In this document: piece after piece, positions 11,074 through 19,070 of the stretch
Layout of the letters: every line of letters starts with the position of its first letter
Numbering within the stretch: position 1 is the first letter of the stretch
NCBI RefSeq assembly: GCF_901827205.1
Contig: NZ_LR594675.1
Coordinates: 6,008,001 to 6,072,000, forward strand
Origin: Variovorax sp. PBS-H4
GTDB taxonomy: Bacteria > Pseudomonadota > Gammaproteobacteria > Burkholderiales > Burkholderiaceae_C
Direction of reading: 5' to 3'
DNA: 64,000 nt
The notes under the pieces: generated by a model
The model's input: the letters and a program-made list of their open reading frames with translations, nothing else
The model's database searches: none
What the model was told of the DNA's origin: nothing
Translations under genes and position numbers: made by a program

Positions 11074-12144
11074 TCAGGCGTCCTGCAGGAAGGCCTCGCG
11101 CAGCACGCCCATGGCTTGCTGCACGGGACGGTCGGAGAAGCTGAACAGCACAACGTCTTCGACGGCCGAGAGGCGCAGCGGCGCCCACGAAGGCACGACG
11201 AAGGTATCGCGCGGACCGAAGTCGAAGCGCTGGCCGCCGATCTCGGCGGTGCCGCGCCCCTCGACCACGCTGTAGACCGTGCCGTCGGTGCCGCGGTGTG
11301 TCTTGCCGGCAAAGCCCTCGGGCAGCAGCTGCAGGTGGGTCCCGATGGTGGGCATCGGCGAGCCGCCGGTCAGCGGATTGACGTAGCGCAGCTTGTGCCC
11401 CAGCCAGGCATCGGGCGCCTCCTGCTTCTGCAGCTGGGCCAGTGCCTCCCGGCTGCGCGCATAGGGGTAGTTGAAGATCGGCGAGGTCGGCGCCACATGG
11501 TCGTGCCGCACCGGCACCATGTTGTGGCCGAAGCGCGCCAGGCTGTTGCCTTCGGGCCGGGCCACCTGCTGCATCTTGGCGTCGTCGTTCTCGGCGAAGC
11601 CGGCGTCGAAGAAGCGCAGCATCGGGATGTCGAGCCCGTCCAGCCACACCACCGGCTCGCTCACGCCTTCGAGGCCCTCGTTGCCGTGGTCGTGCCAGGC
11701 CCACGAAGGCGTGATGATGAAGTCGCCCGGGAACATGGTGGTGCGCTCCCCGCCCACCGTGGTGTACGCACCCTTGCCGTCGACGATGAAGCGCAGCGCC
11801 GACTGCACGTGGCGGTGCGAAGGCGCGACCTCGCCCGGCATGATCAGCTGCAGGCCGGCGTAGAGCGACTGGGTGATGGAAGAGCGGCCGGGGATCGCCG
11901 GGTTCTCCAGCACCAGCACGCGACGAACTGCTTCCTCGGCCGTGATGAGCGCGGCCGATTCCATCAGCAGCGGCCGGATCTCGTCGTAGCGCCAGAGCGA
12001 AGGCACGCAGGGCGTCTGCGGTTCGCGCGGCACCAGCGCGTGCAGCGATTCCCACAGGGGCGTGAGGTTCAGCGGACGGATGCGTTCGTAGTAGTCGCGG
12101 CGCTCGGCGGCGTCGCTGCGCGCGGCCTGGGGGGCGGTGTTCAT
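11074..12144 (-). CDS. Gentisate 1,2-dioxygenase
   Basis: A 356-residue bicupin Fe(II) dioxygenase that opens gentisate to maleylpyruvate. The N-terminal cupin holds the iron ligands in PSHRHVQSALRFIVDG and PSWAWHDHGNEG (His-x-His and a later His). The second, degenerate cupin carries GTHLQLLPEGFAGKTHRGT and GRGTAEIGGQRF. The length fits the family (~340-370). It is the first gene of the minus-strand operon, facing the LysR gene across a 131-bp divergent control region. ATG 12144 is chosen over an upstream in-frame ATG at 12222, which would cover the regulator-binding region. Confidence 0.93.
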   Translation of the reverse strand: MNTAPQAARSDAAERRDYYERIRPLNLTPLWESLHALVPREPQTPCVPSLWRYDEIRPLLMESAALITAEEAVRRVLVLENPAIPGRSSITQSLYAGLQLIMPGEVAPSHRHVQSALRFIVDGKGAYTTVGGERTTMFPGDFIITPSWAWHDHGNEGLEGVSEPVVWLDGLDIPMLRFFDAGFAENDDAKMQQVARPEGNSLARFGHNMVPVRHDHVAPTSPIFNYPYARSREALAQLQKQEAPDAWLGHKLRYVNPLTGGSPMPTIGTHLQLLPEGFAGKTHRGTDGTVYSVVEGRGTAEIGGQRFDFGPRDTFVVPSWAPLRLSAVEDVVLFSFSDRPVQQAMGVLREAFLQDA

Positions 12145-12196
12145 GGGGGTGTCTCCAGGCGTCCTGCGCCTTTGCGGGCTATTGTTTGCCTGGACC

Positions 12197-12226
12197 ACTA
12201 TTTGTTCAAGCCCTGCAGGCAATAGT
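12197..12226. promoter_or_regulatory. Divergent control region with LysR-type dyad
   Basis: Between the gentisate operon and the LysR gene, ACTATT (12197-12202) and AATAGT (12221-12226) form an inverted repeat 18 bases apart. Flanking GGAC and TCC partly extend the symmetry, and ATTGTTTGCCTG (12181-12192) is loosely repeated in reverse by CAGGCAATAG. AT-rich dyads of this kind are typical binding sites for LysR regulators that control a divergent operon. Confidence 0.45.
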
Positions 12227-12275
12227 CCGGATCATGTTTTTCGATAATGGGACTTCACCGCGGAAGGAGAGACCC

Positions 12276-13190
12276 ATGGCGAAGCTCGATCTCGAATGGC
12301 TCGCAGTGTTCGACGAGATCTACAAGACAGGCAGCGTCTCGAAAGCCGCCGAGCGCCTGGGCCTGGCGCAGGCCGCGGCCAGCACCATGCTCAACAAGCT
12401 GCGTGTGCACTTCGACGACCGGCTGTTCGCGCGCACCGCGCAGGGCATGCAGCCCACGCCGTATGCGCAGCGCATGCTGCCGCACGTGCGCGCGGCCCTG
12501 TCGCAGATCGAGCAGGCACGCGGCAGCCGCAGCAACTTCGACCCCGCCCGGGCCCAGCGCAACTTCCGCATCTGCATGACGGACATCAGCGAGGTGGTGC
12601 TCCTGCCCGGCCTGCTCGACCACTTGCGCCGAACGGCCCCCGGGGCGCACATCGAGACCGAGATCATCTCCACCGACAGCGGCCGGCGGCTGGCCGACGG
12701 CGAGGTGGACCTCGCGGTGGGCTTCATGCCGCAGCTGGACGCGGGCTTCTACCAGCAGACGCTCTTCATGCAGAACTTCGTCTGCCTGGCGGCGCGCAAC
12801 CACCCGCGCATCGGCGAGCGGCTCACGCGCAAGCGCTTCGAGGCGGAGGCGCACGCGGTGATCTCCTCTTCCGGCACCGGGCATGCGATCGTCGACAAGA
12901 CCATCGCCCGGCTGGGCGTGAAGCGCGAGGTGGTGGTGGCACTGTCCAGCTTCCTGAGCGTGGCGCGCATCGTGGCGCACACCGAGTTGATCGTGATCGT
13001 GCCGCGAATCCTCGGCGAGGTGCTGGCCACGCAGGAGCCGGTGAAGCTGCTGGAGCCGCCCTTCGCGCTGCCGCACTACGCGGTGAAGCAGCACTGGCAC
13101 GAGCGCTTCCACGCCGATCCCGGCAACGCCTGGCTGCGGCGCACGGTGGCGCATCTCTTCGGCGCCGGCAAGGCAAAGGGGCTCGCATAA
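12276..13190 (+). CDS. LysR-family regulator of the gentisate operon
   Basis: A 304-residue LysR-type transcription factor. The N-terminal winged helix-turn-helix includes SVSKAAERLGLAQAAASTML at about residues 20-39. The rest is the two-lobed co-inducer domain, for example TEIISTDSGRRLADGEVDLA. Ribosome binding site GGAAGGAGA lies just before ATG 12276. It is transcribed away from the gentisate dioxygenase gene, the usual arrangement for a LysR activator that responds to the pathway substrate or an intermediate. The assignment to this operon is from position, not from shown binding. Confidence 0.9.
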   Translation: MAKLDLEWLAVFDEIYKTGSVSKAAERLGLAQAAASTMLNKLRVHFDDRLFARTAQGMQPTPYAQRMLPHVRAALSQIEQARGSRSNFDPARAQRNFRICMTDISEVVLLPGLLDHLRRTAPGAHIETEIISTDSGRRLADGEVDLAVGFMPQLDAGFYQQTLFMQNFVCLAARNHPRIGERLTRKRFEAEAHAVISSSGTGHAIVDKTIARLGVKREVVVALSSFLSVARIVAHTELIVIVPRILGEVLATQEPVKLLEPPFALPHYAVKQHWHERFHADPGNAWLRRTVAHLFGAGKAKGLA

Positions 13191-13244
13191 TCGCCGCACT
13201 CCAGCTGCTCCTCCCCTCCTTCCTTTCTATTACCGAGACCTCGC

Positions 13245-13694
13245 ATGACCAGCATCACCCTGCGCTTCCTCGCCGAGCCCAGCACCGTCAACTTTGGCGG
13301 CAAGGTCCATGGCGGCACCGTCATGAAATGGATCGATGAAGCGGGCTACGCCTGCGCGACCACCTGGTCCAAGCGCTACTGCGTGACGGTGTTCATTGGC
13401 AGCATCCGCTTCCACCATCCGATCATGATCGGCGACCTGGTCGAGGTCGAGGCCCGGCTGGCCTACACCGGCACCAGCAGCATGAACATCGTCGTGGAAG
13501 TGCGCAGCGGCGACATGAAGGGCGGCGAAATGCAGAAGACGGCCGAATGCCTGATCGTCTTCGTCTCGGTCGACTCGCATGGCCGGCCACTGCCGGTGAG
13601 CGCCTACACCCCCGTCGCATCGGAGGACCTGGTCCTTGCAGAGCGGGTGCGCGTTCACCTGACCGCCTCCCGCTCCGCATCCGGCCAGAGCTAG
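13245..13694 (+). CDS. Acyl-CoA thioesterase, single hot-dog (YciA-like)
   Basis: A 149-residue single hot-dog thioesterase. NFGGKVHGGTVMKWIDEAGY contains the helix that carries the active-site residue of the BFIT/YciA group, and the strand core follows with GDLVEVEARLAYTGTSSMNI. These enzymes hydrolyse acyl-CoA as oligomers in the cytoplasm. The gene begins 54 bp after the LysR stop on the same strand and may be co-transcribed. A link to the gentisate pathway is not evident. Confidence 0.87.
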   Translation: MTSITLRFLAEPSTVNFGGKVHGGTVMKWIDEAGYACATTWSKRYCVTVFIGSIRFHHPIMIGDLVEVEARLAYTGTSSMNIVVEVRSGDMKGGEMQKTAECLIVFVSVDSHGRPLPVSAYTPVASEDLVLAERVRVHLTASRSASGQS

Positions 13695-13844
13695 GCACGG
13701 CAGGCGCGACCGAGCGAGTCGAGCGCCCCTGTTTTGTGCGATCTGTCTGACGTGGATTCAAGACCGCCGTCGATACACTGCCCGTTACAACTGCGGCTGA
13801 AGCCCCCTGTTTGACGCCCCTTCATGTGGGCGGAGGAAAAAGAA

Positions 13845-16800
13845 ATGAACGTGCTGGACAAGTCGATCGCGACAGGGTCGCTCGAGGAAATGGCCATCCT
13901 GCTCGACGCGCTGACCCGCTTTCGCAAAGGGGATGCCGAGATCCGCCTGCCGCAGCACTGGACGGGCCTGTCCGGCAAGGTGGCCGATGTCTTCAACGAC
14001 GTGGTCGAACAGAATGCGATGCTGGCGGCCGAACTCGTACGGTTGCGCCAGGTGGTCGGCAAGGAGGGCCAGCTCAAGCAGCGCGCTGCCATGTTCGAGA
14101 CCCGCGGCTTCTGGGGCGAATCGATCGAGTGCGTCAATGCCCTGATCGACGACCTGGTCCATCCCACCACCGAGGTCGCGCGCGTGATCGGCGCGGTGGC
14201 CCAGGGCGACCTGTCCAAGAGCATGGCGCTGGAGGTCGACGGCCGGCCCCTGGAGGGTGAGTTCCTGCGCACCGCCAAGACCATCAACAAGATGGTGGAG
14301 CAGCTCGGCAACTTCTCGGCCGAGGTGACACGGGTGGCGCGCGAGGTGGGTACCGAGGGCAAGCTCGGCGGCCAGGCCAAGGTCAAGGGCGTGGCCGGCA
14401 CCTGGAAGGACCTGACCGACTCCGTCAACTCGATGGCCGGCAACCTGACCGACCAGGTGCGCAACATCGCGGACGTGACCACCGCCGTGGCCAAGGGCGA
14501 CCTGTCCAAGAAGATCGACGTGGACGTGAAGGGCGAGTTCCTCACGCTCCGGAACACGATCAATACCATGGTCGATCAGCTGCGCTCGTTCGCGTCCGAA
14601 GTGACCCGGGTGGCGCGCGAGGTGGGCACCGAGGGGTCGCTCGGTGGCCAGGCGCGGGTCGAGGGCGTTTCGGGAACCTGGAAGGACCTGACGGATTCGG
14701 TCAACTCGATGGCCGGCAACCTGACTTCGCAGGTGCGCAACATCGCCGACGTGACCAAGGCGGTCGCCGCCGGCGATCTCTCCAAGAAGATCACGGTGGA
14801 CGTGAAGGGCGAAATCCTGGAGCTGAAGAACACCGTCAACACCATGGTCGACCAGCTCAATTCCTTCGCCGCCGAGGTGACGCGGGTGGCGCGCGAGGTG
14901 GGCACCGAAGGCAAGCTGGGCGGCCAGGCCGACGTGCAGGGCGTCGCCGGCACCTGGAAGGACCTCACCGAATCCGTCAATTTCATGGCCGGCAACCTGA
15001 CCTCGCAGGTGCGCAACATTGCCGACGTGACCAAGGCCGTGGCTGCCGGCGACCTGTCCAAGAAGATCACGGTGGACGTGAAAGGCGAGATCTCCGAGCT
15101 GAAGAACACCATCAACACCATGGTGGACCAGCTCAACTCCTTCGCCGCCGAGGTGACGCGGGTGGCGCGCGAGGTGGGCACCGAAGGCAAGCTCGGCGGG
15201 CAGGCCGACGTGCAGGGCGTGGCCGGCACGTGGAAGGACCTCACCGAGTCGGTCAACTCGATGGCCGGCAACCTGACGGACCAGGTGCGCAACATCGCCG
15301 ACGTGACCACCGCCGTGGCCAAGGGCGATCTTTCCAAGAAGATCACGGTGGCCGTGAAGGGAGAGATCCTGGAGCTGAAGAACACCGTCAACACCATGGT
15401 GGACCAGCTCAACTCCTTCGCCGCCGAAGTGACGCGGGTGGCGCGCGAGGTGGGCACCGAAGGCAAGCTGGGCGGGCAGGCCGACGTGCAGGGCGTGGCC
15501 GGCACGTGGAAGGACCTCACCGACTCGGTGAACTCGATGGCCTCGAACCTGACTTCGCAGGTGCGCAACATCGCCGACGTGACCAAGGCCGTGGCCGCAG
15601 GCGATCTCTCCAAGAAGATCACGGTGGACGTGAAGGGCGAGATCCTCGAGCTCAAGGCCACCATCAACACCATGGTGGACCAGCTGTCCTCCTTCGCCGC
15701 CGAGGTGACGCGGGTGGCGCGCGAGGTCGGCACCGAAGGCCGGCTGGGCGGGCAGGCTCAGGTGCGCGACGTGTCCGGCACCTGGAAGGACCTCACGGAC
15801 AACGTCAACTTCATGGCCGGCAACCTGACCGGACAGGTGCGCGGCATCGCCAAGGTGGTGACAGCTGTGGCCAATGGCGACCTCCAGCAGAAGCTGATGG
15901 TCGAAGCCAAGGGCGAGATCGCCGCGTTGGCCGAGACCATCAACAGCATGACCGACACGCTGGCCACCTTCGCCGACCAGGTCACGACGGTGGCGCGTGA
16001 GGTGGGCGTCGAAGGCAAGCTCGGTGGCCAGGCCAAGGTGCCCGGCGCGGCCGGCACCTGGAAGGGCCTGACCGAGAACGTCAACCAGCTGGCTGCCAAC
16101 CTGACGACCCAGGTGCGCGCCATCGCCGAGGTGGCGACTGCCGTGACCCAGGGCGACCTGACGCGCTCCATCACGGTGGAGGCGCGCGGCGAGGTCGCGG
16201 CCCTGAAGGACACGATCAACGAGATGATCCGCAACCTGAAGGACACCACCCAGAAGAACACCGAGCAGGACTGGCTCAAGACCAACCTGGCCAAGTTCAG
16301 CCGCATGCTGCAGGGCCAGAAGGACCTGCTCACGGTCGGGCAGCTGATCCTCTCCGAGCTCGCGCCCGTGGTGGGCGCACAGCAGGCCGAGTTCTACATG
16401 CTGACCAGCAACACGGCCACGCCGCGGCTGAAGCTCTTCGCCAGCTATGCCTCGGGCGGGCAGGCGGTGCACGGCAAGGAAATCGACCTGGGCCAGGGCC
16501 TGGTGGGCCAGTGCGCGGTCGAGAAGACCAAGATCCTGTTGACCAACGTGCCGAGCACGGCGTTCCGCATCGCGACCGGCCTGTCCGAAGGCGCGGCCAT
16601 GGACGTGATCGTGCTGCCGGTGATCTTCGAGGGCGAAGTCCGCGGCGTGCTGGAGCTGGCCTCGCTGGAGCGCTTCAATCCCTCGCACCAGGCCTTCCTG
16701 GACCAGCTGACCGAGTCGATCGGCATCGTGATCAACACCATCTCGGCCAACATGCGCACCGAAGACCTGCTCACGCAGTCGCAGTCGCTGGCCGAGGAGC

Positions 16801-19070
16801 TGCAAAGCCGCCAGCAGGAGCTGCAGCAGACCAACGAGGAGCTGCAGGAAAAGGCGCGGCTGCTGGTGCACCAGAACCAGGAGGTCGAGCGCAAGAACCA
16901 GGAGGTGGAGCAGGCCCGCCAGGCGCTGGAGGAAAAGGCCGAGCAGCTCGCGCTCACCTCCAAGTACAAGTCCGAATTCCTGGCCAACATGTCGCATGAG
17001 CTGCGCACGCCGCTCAACAGCCTGCTGATCCTGTCGGACCAGCTGTGCAAGAACAGCGAAGGCAACCTGACGGCCCGGCAGGTGGAGTTCGCCAAGACCA
17101 TCCACCTCTCGGGCAACGACCTGTTGATGCTGATCAACGACATCCTCGACCTGTCGAAGATCGAATCGGGCACGGTGGCGGTGGAGCTCAGCGAACTCAG
17201 GCTGGACGATCTGCAGCGCTCGGTGGAGCGCAGCTTCCGCCACGTGGCCGAGGCCAAGCACGTGGACTTCGACATCCGTTCCGCGGGGCCGCTGCCCGAG
17301 ACCATCGTGACGGACGTCAAGCGGCTGCAGCAGATCATCAAGAACCTGCTGTCGAACGCCTTCAAGTTCACGCACCAGGGCTCGGTGGCGATGACGGTGT
17401 CGATGGTCGACAGCGGCTGGTCGGCCGACAACGAGAGCCTCAACCGAGCCGGCCGGGTCATGGCCTTCTCGGTGGCTGACACCGGCATCGGAATTTCGGC
17501 GGACAAGCAGCAGATCGTGTTCGAGGCCTTCCAGCAGGCGGACGGCTCGACCTCCCGCAAGTACGGCGGCACCGGTCTGGGCCTGGCAATCAGCCGCGAG
17601 CTGGCACGCCTGCTGGGCGGCGAGATCCGGCTGGCGAGTGCGCCGGCGCAGGGCAGCACCTTCACGCTGTACCTGCCGCAAAGCTACAGCTCGCCGCGCG
17701 GCACCCGGCTCGGCCGGTCCGCCGCGGCGGGGCATGACCGGCCCGCCGAGTCGCGAAGCGAAGCGCGCAAGCCGGCTCGCCGCGCGCTCTCCGCCGACGA
17801 GCCGGCCCTGACGCCGCATGTCGAGCAGGAAGCCACGGGCGAGATGCTGTCCTCGCTCAACATTGCCGAAGACGATCGCGACAACATCCTGCCGGGCGAG
17901 AAGGTGCTGCTGGTCGTGGAGAACGACCTCGCCTTCGCCAGGATGCTGCTGCAGGCGGCACGGCGCGCTGGCTACAAGGGCCTGGTGAGCCCGAGCGGCG
18001 CGGGCGCGCTGGCGCTTGCGCGCGACCACCGGCCGATGCTCATCACGCTCGACATCTACCTGCCCGACATGGAGGGCTGGCGCATCCTGGAACGCCTCAA
18101 GGCAGACCTGGCGACCCGGCACATCCCGATCTGCGTGGTGTCGACCGACGACTCGCGCGAACGCGCGATGGAATCCGGCGCCGTCGGCTTCCTCGCCAAG
18201 CCGCTGCAGTCGATCGACGAGGTGGACGCAGCGCTGGCACAGTTGAACCGCTTCGTCGAGACCTCGAGGCGCAAGCTTCTGATCGCGATGCAGCCGAGCG
18301 CCTTGCGCGACAGCTATGTGGCCGCCCTGCCCCGCGCCGACATCGATGTCGTGATCGCAGAAAGTGCCGATGCGGTGCGGCGTTCGCTCGGGCTCGGCGA
18401 CATCGACGCCTTCGCGACGGACGGCAGCCTGGACGGCCTCGGCCGCACGGACGTGGCCGAGTTCGTCGAAAGCCGCCCCGCGGCCCTCCGGCAGTTGCCG
18501 GTGCTCCTCTACAGCGCGCCGCCCGGCGGTCCCGTGCCAGGTTGGGAGCATGGTCCAGCGGGCGCCGTGATGCGGGTCGCGGAGTCCCTCGAAGCGCTGA
18601 TCGACGCCACCGCCTTCAGCCTGCATCGCGGCATGGCCCGGATGTCGGAGCGCGAGCGCCGCGCGGTGGAGGCGACGCACCAGGCCTCTGGTTCCCTGGC
18701 GGGCCGGAAGGTACTGATCGTCGACGACGACATGCGCAACATCTTCGCGCTGGCGGCCGTGCTGGACGCCCAGGGCATGGCCGTCGTGTCGGCGGAGAAC
18801 GGCCGTGACGCCATCCGCCTGGTGAAGCAGGACCCTTCCATCGACATCGTGCTGATGGACATCATGATGCCGGAGATGGATGGCATGCAGACCATGCGCG
18901 AGCTCCGCAAGTTGCCCCGCGGCAAGCAGCTGCCGCTGGTGGCCGTCACGGCCAAGGCCATGAAGGGCGACCGCGAGAAGTGCATCGAGGCGGGCGCCTG
19001 GGACTACCTCTCGAAGCCAGTCGACACGGCCTACCTGCTGATGGTCCTGAGGGGATGGCTGTGCAAATAG
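13845..19070 (+). CDS. Giant cytoplasmic poly-HAMP hybrid histidine kinase
   Basis: A 1741-residue soluble hybrid sensor kinase with no membrane segment or signal peptide. After about 110 N-terminal residues comes a long array of HAMP-like units (GDLSKKITVDVKGE plus EVTRVAREVGTEGKLGGQA), repeating every 92 residues from about residue 110 to 805. Then come a GAF domain (about 824-975), a Gln/Glu-rich coiled coil (975-1035), HisKA with His1051 in FLANMSHELRTPLN, HATPase (NLLSNAFKF, DTGIGIS, GGTGLGLAIS), a receiver with Asp1403, a degenerate receiver-like segment (about 1480-1580), and a final receiver with Asp1672 in LMDIMMPEMDG. The plan resembles fungal Nik1/group III osmosensing kinases and their bacterial relatives. 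ATG 13845 is preferred to ATG 13824 because GGAGG precedes it. The next gene overlaps it by 16 bp. Confidence 0.95.
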   Translation: MNVLDKSIATGSLEEMAILLDALTRFRKGDAEIRLPQHWTGLSGKVADVFNDVVEQNAMLAAELVRLRQVVGKEGQLKQRAAMFETRGFWGESIECVNALIDDLVHPTTEVARVIGAVAQGDLSKSMALEVDGRPLEGEFLRTAKTINKMVEQLGNFSAEVTRVAREVGTEGKLGGQAKVKGVAGTWKDLTDSVNSMAGNLTDQVRNIADVTTAVAKGDLSKKIDVDVKGEFLTLRNTINTMVDQLRSFASEVTRVAREVGTEGSLGGQARVEGVSGTWKDLTDSVNSMAGNLTSQVRNIADVTKAVAAGDLSKKITVDVKGEILELKNTVNTMVDQLNSFAAEVTRVAREVGTEGKLGGQADVQGVAGTWKDLTESVNFMAGNLTSQVRNIADVTKAVAAGDLSKKITVDVKGEISELKNTINTMVDQLNSFAAEVTRVAREVGTEGKLGGQADVQGVAGTWKDLTESVNSMAGNLTDQVRNIADVTTAVAKGDLSKKITVAVKGEILELKNTVNTMVDQLNSFAAEVTRVAREVGTEGKLGGQADVQGVAGTWKDLTDSVNSMASNLTSQVRNIADVTKAVAAGDLSKKITVDVKGEILELKATINTMVDQLSSFAAEVTRVAREVGTEGRLGGQAQVRDVSGTWKDLTDNVNFMAGNLTGQVRGIAKVVTAVANGDLQQKLMVEAKGEIAALAETINSMTDTLATFADQVTTVAREVGVEGKLGGQAKVPGAAGTWKGLTENVNQLAANLTTQVRAIAEVATAVTQGDLTRSITVEARGEVAALKDTINEMIRNLKDTTQKNTEQDWLKTNLAKFSRMLQGQKDLLTVGQLILSELAPVVGAQQAEFYMLTSNTATPRLKLFASYASGGQAVHGKEIDLGQGLVGQCAVEKTKILLTNVPSTAFRIATGLSEGAAMDVIVLPVIFEGEVRGVLELASLERFNPSHQAFLDQLTESIGIVINTISANMRTEDLLTQSQSLAEELQSRQQELQQTNEELQEKARLLVHQNQEVERKNQEVEQARQALEEKAEQLALTSKYKSEFLANMSHELRTPLNSLLILSDQLCKNSEGNLTARQVEFAKTIHLSGNDLLMLINDILDLSKIESGTVAVELSELRLDDLQRSVERSFRHVAEAKHVDFDIRSAGPLPETIVTDVKRLQQIIKNLLSNAFKFTHQGSVAMTVSMVDSGWSADNESLNRAGRVMAFSVADTGIGISADKQQIVFEAFQQADGSTSRKYGGTGLGLAISRELARLLGGEIRLASAPAQGSTFTLYLPQSYSSPRGTRLGRSAAAGHDRPAESRSEARKPARRALSADEPALTPHVEQEATGEMLSSLNIAEDDRDNILPGEKVLLVVENDLAFARMLLQAARRAGYKGLVSPSGAGALALARDHRPMLITLDIYLPDMEGWRILERLKADLATRHIPICVVSTDDSRERAMESGAVGFLAKPLQSIDEVDAALAQLNRFVETSRRKLLIAMQPSALRDSYVAALPRADIDVVIAESADAVRRSLGLGDIDAFATDGSLDGLGRTDVAEFVESRPAALRQLPVLLYSAPPGGPVPGWEHGPAGAVMRVAESLEALIDATAFSLHRGMARMSERERRAVEATHQASGSLAGRKVLIVDDDMRNIFALAAVLDAQGMAVVSAENGRDAIRLVKQDPSIDIVLMDIMMPEMDGMQTMRELRKLPRGKQLPLVAVTAKAMKGDREKCIEAGAWDYLSKPVDTAYLLMVLRGWLCK
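14325..16256 (+). repeat. 276-bp in-frame tandem repeat coding for HAMP units
   Basis: The motif GTGACGCGGGTGGCGCGCGA or a close variant recurs at 14325, 14601, 14877, 15153, 15429, 15705 and, more diverged, 15981, always exactly 276 bp (92 codons) apart. The middle copies are nearly identical at DNA level, including long stretches such as the segment around AACATCGCCGACGTGACCA. The first and last units are more diverged. The constant register keeps the reading frame if units are gained or lost by recombination. Confidence 0.95.

Noticed and set aside
14325..16256. Regular repeats that might suggest a CRISPR array or satellite
   Set aside because: The unit is 276 bp, codes for protein in one continuous frame, and there are no short repeats with unique spacers.
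13785..18680. A 1631-codon open frame on the strand opposite the giant kinase
   Set aside because: It is the antisense shadow of a GC-rich, repeated gene. Its composition (His, Leu, Gly, Arg, Gln-rich) and lack of any family motif are typical of such shadows.
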